Assembly: GCA_015067785.1 (NCBI GenBank)
Contig: SVLR01000021.1
Location: 1 to 38,390, forward strand
From: Oscillospiraceae bacterium
GTDB lineage: Bacteria; Bacillota; Clostridia; Oscillospirales; Oscillospiraceae
Length of the DNA stretch: 38,390 nt
Reading direction: 5' to 3'
In this document: positions 1-9,270 of the stretch, piece after piece
Position numbering within the stretch: the stretch's first letter is position 1
Layout: each line of letters starts with the position of its first letter
The notes under the pieces: model-generated
Seen by the model: the letters and a program-made list of their open reading frames with translations, nothing else
What the model was told of the DNA's origin: nothing
Database searches by the model: none
Translations under genes and position numbers: made by a program

Positions 1-1496
1 GCGAAGAGGCTAAGGCTGAGATCGAGACTGCAATCGCAGCTCTGGATTATGCCCACGATTACTGCATCGCCCTGCAGTGGGTAACTGCCTACGAAGGCAA
101 GATCGCTGCGCTGGATGCAACAGATCCTGCTATCGTGGATGCCCTCGTTGAAGTAAAGGCTTACAGAGCAGCCTACGAGACTACTGCAGCCTACACCAAG
201 ATCACCACTGTTCTCAACGAGCAGGACAAGGCCGCTATGGAAGCTGCGATCGCTGCCGGCGATGCTGCAGTTGTCAACATTGAGACTGTGGTTCTGCCTC
301 AGCTGAAGGAAAACTACATCGCAGCTGCAGAAGAGAAGCTGAAGGCTGATTTGACCATCAAGCCCAATCTGGACGATGCCAAGGCTGCTTACGCCGAGAT
401 CGCAACCTTCGTTACCATCACCGAGGCTGACGGTGCGCTGTATACCCGTTATGTTACTTGCTACGATGCCCTGAAGGCTGCTTGCGAGGCTTACATTCGC
501 GGTCAGATCACTGCTGTAACCGGTCTGCTTGACAAGGAATACACCATTCTTGACGAGTTCAAGGCAGTTCGCAATCAGTTCAAGTCCATTAAGCTGGACT
601 ACCTGATGGAGGAGAACGCCGAGATCGCAGCAGAGCTGACTACTCTGGAGACCAAGATCTCCGCAAATGTATTCTACTACATGAGCGCCACCAACATTCC
701 CGTTGTGGAATGGAATGCGTCCGGTCTCGCTGTCGAGTCCAAGGTCGAGTTCCCCGCCCGTCTGAACTACAACAAGGCAATGAATCTCAAGACCGGTGCA
801 GAGGTCGTTGTTGAGCTGACCAGCGCAGCCTACTACAATGGCGGCTCCCTGGGCGCAAACAACCTGTGCTTCAACTTCCTGGCTTCTCCCGAGTCCTACA
901 AGTCTATGAGTGACGGTATCTCCATCATCATCTGGTTGTTCCCCACCGAGTCCAATGTTCAGATCATGAACTACACCGACACAGCTCTGGCAAGCAGCAC
1001 AATTGCTACACCTTTGGATGGCGGCGATATTAACATCTCCGTCAAGTACGAGGAGTACTACAGCTTCGTAGAGGATTCCACTTACTGGGCATATGTGATC
1101 CGCGTTAATGAGGCTGAGATCGTTCTGACCAAGGAAGTTTTGACGAAGAATGGTCACGAGATGCCTGATGAGGTCTACTTCTCCATGGGTTCCTTCGCTG
1201 ACAACAAGGAGAATCCCAACATCCTGACCCTGGTCAGCGCCAACGGTGTAGAGTTCGGCAAGCCCGACGCACCTGTTTGCACAGATCATATTGATGAGGA
1301 TGCAGACGGTAAGTGCGACAGCTGCGGTGCAGATGTAGAGGTACAGCAGCCCACCGATCCCACTGAACCCACAGATCCTGACAACGGTGAAGAGAAGCTG
1401 ACCCTCATTCAGAAGATCGCTCGCTTCTTCAGAAAGATCGTCGATACCATCAAGAACTTCTTTGTTGGTTTGATTGGTAAGATCACCGGAAAATAA
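1..1496 (+). CDS. Large exported/surface protein, C-terminal part (5' end outside window)
   Basis: The reading frame is open from base 3 with no start upstream, so this is the C-terminal ~500 residues of a longer protein. Residues up to about 220 are Ala/Glu/Lys-rich and helical, in loosely repeated ~60-residue blocks. A beta-rich globular domain follows (about bases 700-1260). Next comes a short Asp/Cys segment (DHIDEDADGKCDSCG) of the kind seen near the C-termini of many Clostridia surface proteins, then a PTDPTEPTDPDNG linker. The protein ends in a Lys/Phe-rich amphipathic helix (IARFFRKIVDTIKNFFVG). I do not recognise a named family. The domain order resembles that of the metallophosphoesterase two genes downstream, and a role at the cell surface is inferred. 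No LPXTG or SLH anchor is present, so the tail may be the membrane-contact element. A hairpin (1530-1546) and a terminator (1605-1640) follow the stop. Confidence 0.75.
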   Translation, partial: EEAKAEIETAIAALDYAHDYCIALQWVTAYEGKIAALDATDPAIVDALVEVKAYRAAYETTAAYTKITTVLNEQDKAAMEAAIAAGDAAVVNIETVVLPQLKENYIAAAEEKLKADLTIKPNLDDAKAAYAEIATFVTITEADGALYTRYVTCYDALKAACEAYIRGQITAVTGLLDKEYTILDEFKAVRNQFKSIKLDYLMEENAEIAAELTTLETKISANVFYYMSATNIPVVEWNASGLAVESKVEFPARLNYNKAMNLKTGAEVVVELTSAAYYNGGSLGANNLCFNFLASPESYKSMSDGISIIIWLFPTESNVQIMNYTDTALASSTIATPLDGGDINISVKYEEYYSFVEDSTYWAYVIRVNEAEIVLTKEVLTKNGHEMPDEVYFSMGSFADNKENPNILTLVSANGVEFGKPDAPVCTDHIDEDADGKCDSCGADVEVQQPTDPTEPTDPDNGEEKLTLIQKIARFFRKIVDTIKNFFVGLIGKITGK

Positions 1497-1604
1497 GGAT
1501 TCAAAATTTCATATGCAGAATATTCGAGAGGGGAGCGCCACTCCCCAATCGGATTGACGGCAAATCGTTCTTGGATTTATCGTAAGTAAATCCGGACATT
1601 ACGG

Positions 1605-1640
1605 CTTCCGGGTGTTATTGTTTAATGCCCGGAAGTTTTT
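1605..1640 (+). terminator. Rho-independent terminator after the surface protein gene
   Basis: CTTCCGGG (1605-1612) pairs with CCCGGAAG (1628-1635) around a 15-nt loop and is followed by TTTTT. Two further hairpins lie between the stop codon and this one: GGGGAG/CTCCCC at 1530-1546, and GGATTTA/TAAATCC at 1573-1593. It separates the partial gene from the lipoprotein gene, although the distance to the next start is only about 25-40 bases. Confidence 0.75.
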
Positions 1641-1662
1641 ATAAAAGAGGATTTCACGGCAA

Positions 1663-4002
1663 ATGAGGTGTATGCAATTGAAAAAGATTAGAAAAATTTT
1701 GTCTCTGTTACTTGTATTTGCCATGTTGCTTCCCATTTTAGGTTGCGATGCGTGGAACGAATTTTGGGACGAGTTTAACGGTACGACCGGCACACAGGAT
1801 CCCACGCAGCCAACAAAGCCGGAGGATGGCGGAAATACGGATATCCCGGGAGACGAAACGAATATGAATATATACACACAGCCCTTCTGGGTTGGCAATA
1901 CGATGTACGATGAGAGCGTGCTGCTTATTGCGAAAACGGACGATAAGGGAAATGTTATCGAGGCACCTCGGGCAAAGCTTCTGTTTGCAGCAGACGACAT
2001 TAAGACGGTCACCTGGTATTTCCACGAGGATAACGGTTCCGAGGTCAAGACATTCAAAGAGGGCGTAGACTTTGTTTACGAGGATGGATGTCTCGTCGCT
2101 TTGGGAAGCGTTGCTCGCAACGATATTTTGGAGCTTGACGAATTCAAGACCAATATGCCCTATGTGACAGACAAGATGCTGACCGGTCAGCAGAAATTTC
2201 CCGGTCTTACGCTGCAGTCTGACATCCCCTCGAAAACCGAGGGGCTGTGCCTGCCCTTTACGGAGGGATATCAGATCGTACAGATGCAGCTGAGTGTTAC
2301 TTATACCCACGCAGAAGACCTGTGGGCAGGCGCCGTGCCGGAATATCTGGGCGGAACGACCCTGACAAAGACCCTTGCAAAGCTTCAAAACAAAGAGGAA
2401 GTCAATCTGCTGGTATTCGGTGACAGTATCTCCACCGGTGCCAACTCTTCTTCTGTGCTGGGCATCAACCCGAATCTTCCCACCTGGCCGGAGCTGTTTG
2501 CCAATGGGCTTTCCTCCCATTACGGCAGCACAGTCAATCTGAAAAATACCAGTGTTGGCGGCTGGACCTCCTCCAACGGAATCGGTGGCGGAACAGGCTG
2601 GGTCGCCGGTGTGCAGGTACAGAAGCCCGGCCTTGCCACGCAGTTCGTAAATGGCGAGCTCAAAGACTTTAAGCCCGATCTTGCCATCCTTGGCTTCGGT
2701 ATGAACGATGCTACCCTTGGTCTTCCCATCGATACCTTCTGCAATAATATGATGAGTATGATCAAGACCATCCGTCAGCAGAATCCCGATTGCGAGATCC
2801 TTCTGCTGGGAACAATGCTGGCAAATCCCATGGCAAAGAATCAGTCCAAGAATCAGACCGAGTATACCGAGTATCTCAGAAGAATCGCCACGAATTACGA
2901 AAATGTATCCGTTGTGGACATTGGCGCGATGCATCAGGATCTCCTCGATGCAGGCAAGCACTATACCGAAATGTCCAGCAACAATGTAAACCATCCCAAC
3001 GATTTCTTCGCCCGGGTTTATGCCATGAATCTGCTCTCCTCCCTTGTGGAGTACGATTACGAGGTCCCGAAGGAGAAAACGACCTACGATCTGTATTTAG
3101 AAAAAGGCTATCAGGCGCTTTTTGAGGATCCCTTCCTCAAAAACGGCGTTACTGTATTGAAGCCTGACGGAAGTACAGCAGGTGTGATCTCCGGCACAAA
3201 TGCCAACGGAGATGCTTGCTGGACCTTTCCCCAGTGGGGCTCTAAATACGATCTTTACGACTATGCGGAAAGAAACTATTTTAAGGGCGGCGATGCCTTT
3301 ACCTACATATCTGACGGTAAGGAGATCGGCGGTGTCACTGTCCCAGGTAAAATTTTGACCGTTGACAGCACGGAAGGCTCCATTTATATGGAGCTGAATG
3401 CCCAGACAGAATATGACCAGCCCCGTCAGGACGGTGAGAGCTGGCCTCATACACTCCTTTCTCAGGACTTTGGTCCGGAGCTTGTACACCTGAGCGAGCT
3501 TGAGGACATGGTTATGAATATGAGCTATGAGATCACAAAATTCGAGGATTGTATGGGCAGTACCGCAGACAGCAATAAGCACTGCGCCCAGCTGGTTTGG
3601 TACATTACGCTGCAAAACAGAACGCAGGGTCATAAGGACTACGGCAAGTATGTTTGGTTCGGCATTACCCTTTGGGATAACCGGATCTCCGGCGCGACCT
3701 TTGGCGGCTTTGCAGCGGAGGATGCCGGCAAGGACGATGCCACCCATTCCTTTATCTATCAGCCGTCCTCCGATTTGGTGCATCCCAACGGAAAATGCCC
3801 TGTGGTAGGGGAGTACAGAACGGTAGATTTCCATCTTATGGATGTGGCAAAAACAGCGTTTAACACCGCGAAGGACAGAGGCTATCTTGGTGATACCGCT
3901 TGGGAAGACCTCTACATCGGCGGTATGAACTTCGGCTTTGAGGTCACCGGTACCTATAATGTCGCTACCCAGATCGATTCTGTCGGCGTTTATTACAAAT
4001 AA
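1663..4002 (+). CDS. SGNH/GDSL-family hydrolase lipoprotein
   Basis: Predicted secreted lipoprotein esterase or deacetylase. The N-terminus is Lys-rich and hydrophobic and ends in a lipobox (LLPILGC, Cys ~28), followed by a Thr/Pro linker. An SGNH hydrolase domain spans about residues 240-470: block I is VFGDSIS with the nucleophile Ser ~255, a GFGMND block III-like motif follows, and the block V region is NVNHPND. In that last motif the usual Asp three residues before the His is Asn, so the enzyme may work with a Ser-His dyad. About 300 further residues form a beta-rich accessory domain that could bind carbohydrate. The stretch GAGG at 1665-1668 favours a TTG start at 1678 (LKKIRKIL, spacing ~9); ATG at 1663 and 1672 are alternatives. 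The substrate is unknown. Acetyl-polysaccharide is the commonest guess for this fold, and that is inference. The metallophosphoesterase gene starts 11 bases downstream, so the two are probably co-transcribed. Confidence 0.85.
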   Translation: MRCMQLKKIRKILSLLLVFAMLLPILGCDAWNEFWDEFNGTTGTQDPTQPTKPEDGGNTDIPGDETNMNIYTQPFWVGNTMYDESVLLIAKTDDKGNVIEAPRAKLLFAADDIKTVTWYFHEDNGSEVKTFKEGVDFVYEDGCLVALGSVARNDILELDEFKTNMPYVTDKMLTGQQKFPGLTLQSDIPSKTEGLCLPFTEGYQIVQMQLSVTYTHAEDLWAGAVPEYLGGTTLTKTLAKLQNKEEVNLLVFGDSISTGANSSSVLGINPNLPTWPELFANGLSSHYGSTVNLKNTSVGGWTSSNGIGGGTGWVAGVQVQKPGLATQFVNGELKDFKPDLAILGFGMNDATLGLPIDTFCNNMMSMIKTIRQQNPDCEILLLGTMLANPMAKNQSKNQTEYTEYLRRIATNYENVSVVDIGAMHQDLLDAGKHYTEMSSNNVNHPNDFFARVYAMNLLSSLVEYDYEVPKEKTTYDLYLEKGYQALFEDPFLKNGVTVLKPDGSTAGVISGTNANGDACWTFPQWGSKYDLYDYAERNYFKGGDAFTYISDGKEIGGVTVPGKILTVDSTEGSIYMELNAQTEYDQPRQDGESWPHTLLSQDFGPELVHLSELEDMVMNMSYEITKFEDCMGSTADSNKHCAQLVWYITLQNRTQGHKDYGKYVWFGITLWDNRISGATFGGFAAEDAGKDDATHSFIYQPSSDLVHPNGKCPVVGEYRTVDFHLMDVAKTAFNTAKDRGYLGDTAWEDLYIGGMNFGFEVTGTYNVATQIDSVGVYYK

Positions 4003-4012
4003 GGAGTGCGTT

Positions 4013-6298
4013 ATGACGAAATTTAAGAAAACGCTCTGCGTATGTTTGGCTGCGCTTTTGAGCCTCGGTATGGTGCCGATGTCAGTAAGTGCGGCAGGGG
4101 AGGATGCTCCCGCGTTCAACGAAAGTGAGATCGTCTTTACCTTTGCCAACCTTTCTGATCCCCATATCGGCTTTGGCAGCAATGATGAGATCCTTCGTAA
4201 GACCTTTGCAACCATTAAGGAGTATGCACCCAACGGGATTGACGCGGTGCTCTTTAACGGCGATCAGACCCAGGACGGTACAAAGGAGCAGGCACAGAAG
4301 TTTGTTTCCATCGTAAAGGAAGCCTTTGATGTAACAAAAGTGCCTGTGATCGTTACCCACGGCAACCACGATGTGTACTGGTCCGGCTGTATGACAAGAG
4401 CCGAATTTGTAGATGCCTATGGCTCCGATATGTATCTTTTTGACAAGGATATGACCAGCATCTATAAGGGCAACCGCCATGTCGAGATAAACGGTTACCA
4501 TTTTGTGTCTGTAGATATTGAAACTTATATGCCTAACTACAACACGCTTTCTGCTGATACGGAGACTTGGCTCAAGAACACATTGGATCGGATCGTTGCA
4601 CAGGACCCCGATTCCTATGTGTTTGTATCCTGCCACTCTCCTGCAAAGGATACCGTATACGGCAGTATGTCCGATGATGTAAAGGATATCGGCAACTGGG
4701 GCGCATCGGCTGAGCTTGACAGCATACTGAAGAATTATCCTCAGGTCATTTTGTTCTCCGGACATACCCACTACGGTATTAATCTGGAAACCAATATCAA
4801 TCAGTCCCAGTACACACAGATCAATTCCGGAAGCTCTTCTGATATTGATTTTGATATGATTACTCCTGAAAACCGTCGTTCCTTTTCTCAGGGTATGATT
4901 GTGGATGTGGATAAAGATAACAATATCCGCATTACGAGAATTGACCTTGCCAAGGATATGGTTATCAAAGAGCCTTGGTATATCGATGCCTATCAGGCTG
5001 ACGGATCTTCCTTGACAAGATACTCCAAAGAGACCAGACTGAAGAATAATCGCGCACCCCAGTTCCCCGCAGGCATTGAGGTCATTGAGGTTTCCGGCAC
5101 CGAGCTGCGGATCGATTTCAAGTCCGCTTCGGACGATGATATGGTGTTTTACTATGAGATAGAGGTGCTGAACGAAAGCGGCGCCAAGATCGCCTCCAAG
5201 ACCGTCGTGACACCTTTCTATAACGATCCCCAGCTTACAAATATGCCTAAGAGCTATTCTACTACCTTTACCGGCCAGTTTGAGTATCCGTATACGGTTA
5301 AGGTCAGAGCTTACGACTGCTACTACCAGTACACCGAGGTCACCCAGAAGATGGTGGATATGACCGAGGAAAATGCCATCATTGCCGCAAGATTTGATGC
5401 GAAGATCGAAGAACTTGCTGCAAAGGAGCTGACTGCGGCGGATCTGGAGCTGGTGACCACCATGCGCAACGAGATCAATAAGCTGAACTATAAGATCAAG
5501 AATATGATGAGTAAACTTGGCGATTTTGAAGCTCTGGAGAAAGAATACTATAATGCGTATTACATCACCGACTGCGCAGGAGAGTTTGCTCCCACGAAGG
5601 ACGGCACCTTCAGCATCGCGCCTATGACCTCCAAGGGCTGGGTAGAGGACAGCGCCAACATCGGTGTGAAGCTCAACTGGAAGGATGCTACGAAAAACTA
5701 CTTCCTCGGCTTCAATTCTAAGTTTAACTTAGACGGTCTGCACCTTGGCTTCACCAACCTGAATATTACCTCCGAAAATAAGGTCCTTGGCATTATGTTC
5801 TCTAATGAGCAAAAGGACAAGTGGCTGTCGGGCGAAAATCTGCTGCTCACCGTTGACTTTGCCAGCGGTACGGTAGCCACTGCCTCCGGTGTATCTGTGG
5901 GAAGAAGTGACTATCTCGTATACGGCAATACCGGCGCCATTCCCTTTGACCTGAAATTTGGGATGAATGACAGCGGTGATCTTGCCATGACCGTCATTTC
6001 TCCCTTGGGAACGGATGTGCTGACAGTTCCTGCCAGCGCCCTTACGGGTATGGCAAACTTTACCGACCCCTCGGCGTGCTATGTTTCCCTTTCTCCTTGG
6101 GCAACCAAGTCCACAATGAGCATTGAGGTAACAGCAGTCCACACAGAGGAGAAGACGGTAGAGCCCGAAATGCCTACAGAGCCGGATAATAGTGGGAAGC
6201 CTCTTGAAGAAATGAATCTTTTCGAGCTTATTATTGAACTGTTCAAAAGCATTTTTGAGGCGATCGGAAAATTCTTCTCCGGTCTTTTCGGCGGCTGA
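4013..6298 (+). CDS. Secreted calcineurin-like metallophosphoesterase with C-terminal beta-sandwich and amphipathic tail
   Basis: Starts at ATG 4013 behind GGAG and directly after the lipoprotein gene. A classical signal peptide (KKTLCVCLAALLSLGMVP...VSAAG) leads into a metallophosphatase domain with all the expected metal-binding blocks: SDPHIG, NGDQTQDG, THGNHD, SCHSP and SGHTHYG. After about residue 350 comes a fibronectin-like region, then a helical segment, a beta-sandwich, and a PTEPDNS linker. The last ~28 residues are an amphipathic tail (FELIIELFKSIFEAIGKFFS) ending in GLFGG. Such enzymes hydrolyse phosphomonoesters, nucleotides or phosphodiesters outside the cell; the actual substrate cannot be read from sequence. 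The tail and sandwich resemble those of the first gene in the window, which suggests a common way of attaching to the cell surface. Confidence 0.9.
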   Translation: MTKFKKTLCVCLAALLSLGMVPMSVSAAGEDAPAFNESEIVFTFANLSDPHIGFGSNDEILRKTFATIKEYAPNGIDAVLFNGDQTQDGTKEQAQKFVSIVKEAFDVTKVPVIVTHGNHDVYWSGCMTRAEFVDAYGSDMYLFDKDMTSIYKGNRHVEINGYHFVSVDIETYMPNYNTLSADTETWLKNTLDRIVAQDPDSYVFVSCHSPAKDTVYGSMSDDVKDIGNWGASAELDSILKNYPQVILFSGHTHYGINLETNINQSQYTQINSGSSSDIDFDMITPENRRSFSQGMIVDVDKDNNIRITRIDLAKDMVIKEPWYIDAYQADGSSLTRYSKETRLKNNRAPQFPAGIEVIEVSGTELRIDFKSASDDDMVFYYEIEVLNESGAKIASKTVVTPFYNDPQLTNMPKSYSTTFTGQFEYPYTVKVRAYDCYYQYTEVTQKMVDMTEENAIIAARFDAKIEELAAKELTAADLELVTTMRNEINKLNYKIKNMMSKLGDFEALEKEYYNAYYITDCAGEFAPTKDGTFSIAPMTSKGWVEDSANIGVKLNWKDATKNYFLGFNSKFNLDGLHLGFTNLNITSENKVLGIMFSNEQKDKWLSGENLLLTVDFASGTVATASGVSVGRSDYLVYGNTGAIPFDLKFGMNDSGDLAMTVISPLGTDVLTVPASALTGMANFTDPSACYVSLSPWATKSTMSIEVTAVHTEEKTVEPEMPTEPDNSGKPLEEMNLFELIIELFKSIFEAIGKFFSGLFGG

Positions 6299-6312
6299 TA
6301 CAAGTAACAACG

Positions 6313-6338
6313 CAGGCGACAGCGGAAGCTGTCGCCTG
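6313..6338 (+). other. Intercistronic hairpin upstream of the GH65 gene
   Basis: A perfect 11-bp stem (CAGGCGACAGC / GCTGTCGCCTG) with a GGAA tetraloop sits between the metallophosphoesterase stop and the AAGGAG ribosome binding site of the GH65 gene. It has no T-run after it, so it is more likely an mRNA-stabilising or processing structure, or a weak terminator, than a strong one. Confidence 0.6.
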
Positions 6339-6353
6339 TAAGGAGATTAAATT

Positions 6354-8597
6354 ATGTACGGATTGGATAAGAATAAAAATTTCAGCGAAACCATATATGA
6401 TATCGCCGACGAGCCGGTTTTGGCAACGCTGTTTACCACCGGTAACGGCTATATGGGCGTCCGGGGCAGCTTCGAGGAATTTGGCTCTCAGCGGGTGCAG
6501 GGTGCATTTGTCCGGGGCTTTATCGATGAGATCATTGAGGTGACTGAGCCCTTTACGGACAACGAGTATATGAAAAAATACTACTTGGACGAAAACAAGC
6601 TCAAAACCTTTGAAAAGCAGGATAGCTGTGTGAATATGCACGATTTCCTTGCCTTCAAAATAACCGTCGGTGAAAAGACCTTCTTCCCCTGGGAGGGTAG
6701 GGTAGTGAAGTGGCATCGCTTCATAGATCCGATGACTGCCGTTTATACAAGAACCCTTATTTGGGACGACGGCGAGGGTAATAAGACGGAGCTTACCTTC
6801 GAGCGCTTTGCCTCCTTTGCGGACGAGCATCTCTACTGTCAGAAAATCAAGGTAAGACCGCTCAATCACAGCTTGCCTGTCAAGGTGATGTCCGGCATCG
6901 ATACCTCCATCAAGACCGGCGGTCAGTTCATCACAAAAACTGATCTTCTGGAGCTCGAGGGAACGGACATCCTCCACAGGTATCACGCAGTCAATAAATA
7001 CGGATTTGCTGCCTGCTACGGCATTAAGAACGCATTCCCCACAGGTACAGTTCTCGGGAAATACGACGATAACGGCACGGTGGGTGTGGAGTTCCTTTGT
7101 GACAGCGCAAAAAGCTACACCTTTGAGAAGATCACCTATATCGTAACCGACAGAGATACCGATAAAGACATTACCGCCTGCACAAGGGAGAGGCTATCAA
7201 CTGTTCTTGCTTATGCAGATCTGAAAAGGGCGCATATTTCTGCCTATAAAGCCTATTTTGCCATGATGGATGTGAAGATCGAGGGCGATGATGAGATAGA
7301 CGCTTATCTGAGATTTGCAAGCTATCACACCGCCATCTCTGCCTCGATGAACGACAGCGTCCACGGCATTTCCGCCAAGGGTCTGACCGGTGAGCGGTAC
7401 AATCAGTTTGTTTGGTGGGACTGTGAGATACATCAAATGCCGTTCTTCCTGCTGACAGCCCCGGAGACGGCAAAGCATGCCCTGATGTACCGCTACAGAA
7501 TGCTCCCGCAGGCAAAGAAAAACGCCCGGGAGAAGGGCTATGACGGCGCGATGTTCGCCTTCTGCTCCTCTGTGGATGGCGATGAAAGGGTGTGGCAGTA
7601 TGCCCGCCATCCCTTTATGCAGATCCATATCAACTCCGACATTCCCTACGGCATCATCAACTACTACCGCTACACCGGCGATCGGGAGTTTATGGTAAAT
7701 TACGGTATGGAGATGATCCTGGAGTGCCTGAAGTTCTGGGTCTCCCGTGTCAGCTTTAACGGTGAAAAATACGAAATTCGGGAAGTCACGGGTACGGATG
7801 AGCACCATCCCTATGTAGACAACGATGCTTATACGAATTACTGTGTAAAGTTTGTCTTTGACCGCTTCCTCGCACTTTGCAACGAGCTTTCCTATGAGGT
7901 AGACAGCGCACTGCTTGAAAAGATGCGGGATATCTCCGCGAAGCTCTATCTGCCTATGTGTGAAAACGGCATGATCCCTCAGTTTGACGGATACTTTAAT
8001 CTCTCCCGTTCCTTGGAGGAGCAGGGCAAGGGAACACTGAAGCAGTTCCAGATGAAAAAGAGTGGCCTTTATCATAAGAGCCAGATCATCAAACAGCCGG
8101 ATGTGATCTTGCTTTACACCATGGTGGATGTGGGCATTGACAGAAGCCACTTTGCGGAAAACTGGGACTACTATGAGAATATGTGCGAGGTCAGCTCTTC
8201 GCTTACCTTCCCGGTCCACGCCATTGCCTCTGTGCAGAACAGACAGCTTCTTTCCTTCCGCAAGAATCTTCTTAACACCGTAAAAATGGATGTGGACGAT
8301 ATCCACGGCGTCGCTTGGCAGGGTGTCCACAGCGGCTGTCTTGCCGGTGGCTATCTTGCGGTCATCTACGGTATTTTCGGTCTTTCCGTGGAGGAAGACG
8401 GTGTTCTCAGCTTGAATCCGGTCAGAACGTTGTTTGACGGTGTTACCGCCCATTTCTTCTACAAGGGCGTAAAGCTTACCCTTAGTATGAAGAACGGAGA
8501 GCTGACGGTGACCAAGAAGGGAAGCGGCAATGTGAAACTGAGAATTGCCGGCGGCGAAGCAGTCGCGCTGAAAAAATCCCTCAGCTGCAAAATGTGA
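6354..8597 (+). CDS. Glycoside hydrolase family 65 disaccharide phosphorylase
   Basis: GH65 enzymes of this type split alpha-linked glucosides (maltose, trehalose, kojibiose, nigerose) with phosphate, releasing beta-glucose-1-phosphate and a sugar. The 747-residue length matches the family. Residues ~1-270 form the N-terminal beta-sandwich (TGNGYMGVRGSFEE). The (alpha/alpha)6 barrel carries KGLTGERYNQFVWWDCEI and VTGTDEHHPYVDNDAYTNY. Glu483 in that second motif corresponds to the catalytic acid of the family (DEYHE in maltose phosphorylases). No signal peptide is present, so it is cytoplasmic. A beta-phosphoglucomutase gene follows at once and would convert the product to glucose-6-phosphate, which supports phosphorylase rather than hydrolase activity. 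Which disaccharide is used cannot be told from sequence, and no sugar transporter lies in the window. AAGGAG precedes the ATG. Confidence 0.93.
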   Translation: MYGLDKNKNFSETIYDIADEPVLATLFTTGNGYMGVRGSFEEFGSQRVQGAFVRGFIDEIIEVTEPFTDNEYMKKYYLDENKLKTFEKQDSCVNMHDFLAFKITVGEKTFFPWEGRVVKWHRFIDPMTAVYTRTLIWDDGEGNKTELTFERFASFADEHLYCQKIKVRPLNHSLPVKVMSGIDTSIKTGGQFITKTDLLELEGTDILHRYHAVNKYGFAACYGIKNAFPTGTVLGKYDDNGTVGVEFLCDSAKSYTFEKITYIVTDRDTDKDITACTRERLSTVLAYADLKRAHISAYKAYFAMMDVKIEGDDEIDAYLRFASYHTAISASMNDSVHGISAKGLTGERYNQFVWWDCEIHQMPFFLLTAPETAKHALMYRYRMLPQAKKNAREKGYDGAMFAFCSSVDGDERVWQYARHPFMQIHINSDIPYGIINYYRYTGDREFMVNYGMEMILECLKFWVSRVSFNGEKYEIREVTGTDEHHPYVDNDAYTNYCVKFVFDRFLALCNELSYEVDSALLEKMRDISAKLYLPMCENGMIPQFDGYFNLSRSLEEQGKGTLKQFQMKKSGLYHKSQIIKQPDVILLYTMVDVGIDRSHFAENWDYYENMCEVSSSLTFPVHAIASVQNRQLLSFRKNLLNTVKMDVDDIHGVAWQGVHSGCLAGGYLAVIYGIFGLSVEEDGVLSLNPVRTLFDGVTAHFFYKGVKLTLSMKNGELTVTKKGSGNVKLRIAGGEAVALKKSLSCKM

Positions 8598-8605
8598 GGT
8601 GCGCT

Positions 8606-9238
8606 ATGAAAGGATTTATTTTTGACCTGGACGGTGTGATTGTCTCCACCGACGGACTTCACTATCTCGCGTGGAAGCAGATGGCAGACAAAGAGGGCAT
8701 TTACTTCGACGAGGAGATCAACAACCGCCTGCGTGGCGTCAGCCGTATGGCAAGTCTTGAAATTGTCCTTGAGCGGGCAAGCAGACAGTACGCCGAGGAA
8801 GAAAAGGTGGCGCTTGCTACCTATAAGAACGATGTCTATCGGGAGCTGCTGAAAAATCTGACACCCAAGGATATCCTTCCCGGTGTAACAGAGGTTCTCG
8901 AAGGTCTTCGCGCCCGAGGCTATAAGCTGGCCATCGGTTCCTCCAGTAAAAATACCCCGGCAATTTTGAAATATATCGGCTTAGAGGGCTTTTTTGATGC
9001 AGTTTCCGACGGCAATAACATTACCCACAGTAAGCCGGATCCTGAGGTGTTCATCAAGGCGGCGGCATTTTTGGATCTTCCTTGCGAGCAGTGCTATGTG
9101 GTAGAGGATGCCAAGGCCGGCGTGGATGCCGGTAAGGCAGGCGGCTTTATCACCATAGCCGTGGGCGATGCCTGCGGCTACGAGAAATCCGACTACAGCA
9201 TCCGGCATTTTGAGGAGATCCTTACCATCGCAAAATAA
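8606..9238 (+). CDS. pgmB: Beta-phosphoglucomutase (HAD superfamily)
   Basis: Converts beta-glucose-1-phosphate to glucose-6-phosphate through a beta-glucose-1,6-bisphosphate intermediate, linking the GH65 product to glycolysis. The protein is ~210 residues. The catalytic motif FDLDGVI carries Asp7 (nucleophile) and Asp9 (acid/base). GSSSKN gives motif II, and KPDPEVF and VVEDAKAG give motifs III and IV. The cap region contains LRGVSR, typical of beta-PGM. I place the start at ATG 8606, with GAGGTG at 8596-8601; this ribosome binding site overlaps the GH65 stop codon, so the two genes are translationally close. A GTG at 8594 is a less likely start. A strong terminator follows the stop. Confidence 0.92.
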   Translation: MKGFIFDLDGVIVSTDGLHYLAWKQMADKEGIYFDEEINNRLRGVSRMASLEIVLERASRQYAEEEKVALATYKNDVYRELLKNLTPKDILPGVTEVLEGLRARGYKLAIGSSSKNTPAILKYIGLEGFFDAVSDGNNITHSKPDPEVFIKAAAFLDLPCEQCYVVEDAKAGVDAGKAGGFITIAVGDACGYEKSDYSIRHFEEILTIAK

Positions 9239-9240
9239 GA

Positions 9241-9270
9241 AAAAGCGGAGTGTGATCACTCCGCTTTTTT
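9241..9270. terminator. Bidirectional terminator between convergent genes
   Basis: AGCGGAGTG (9244-9252) pairs perfectly with CACTCCGCT (9257-9265). It is flanked by A's on the left and TTTTTT on the right, so it can work on both strands. The stop codon and last codons of the minus-strand hydrolase gene lie inside this structure. Confidence 0.9.
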
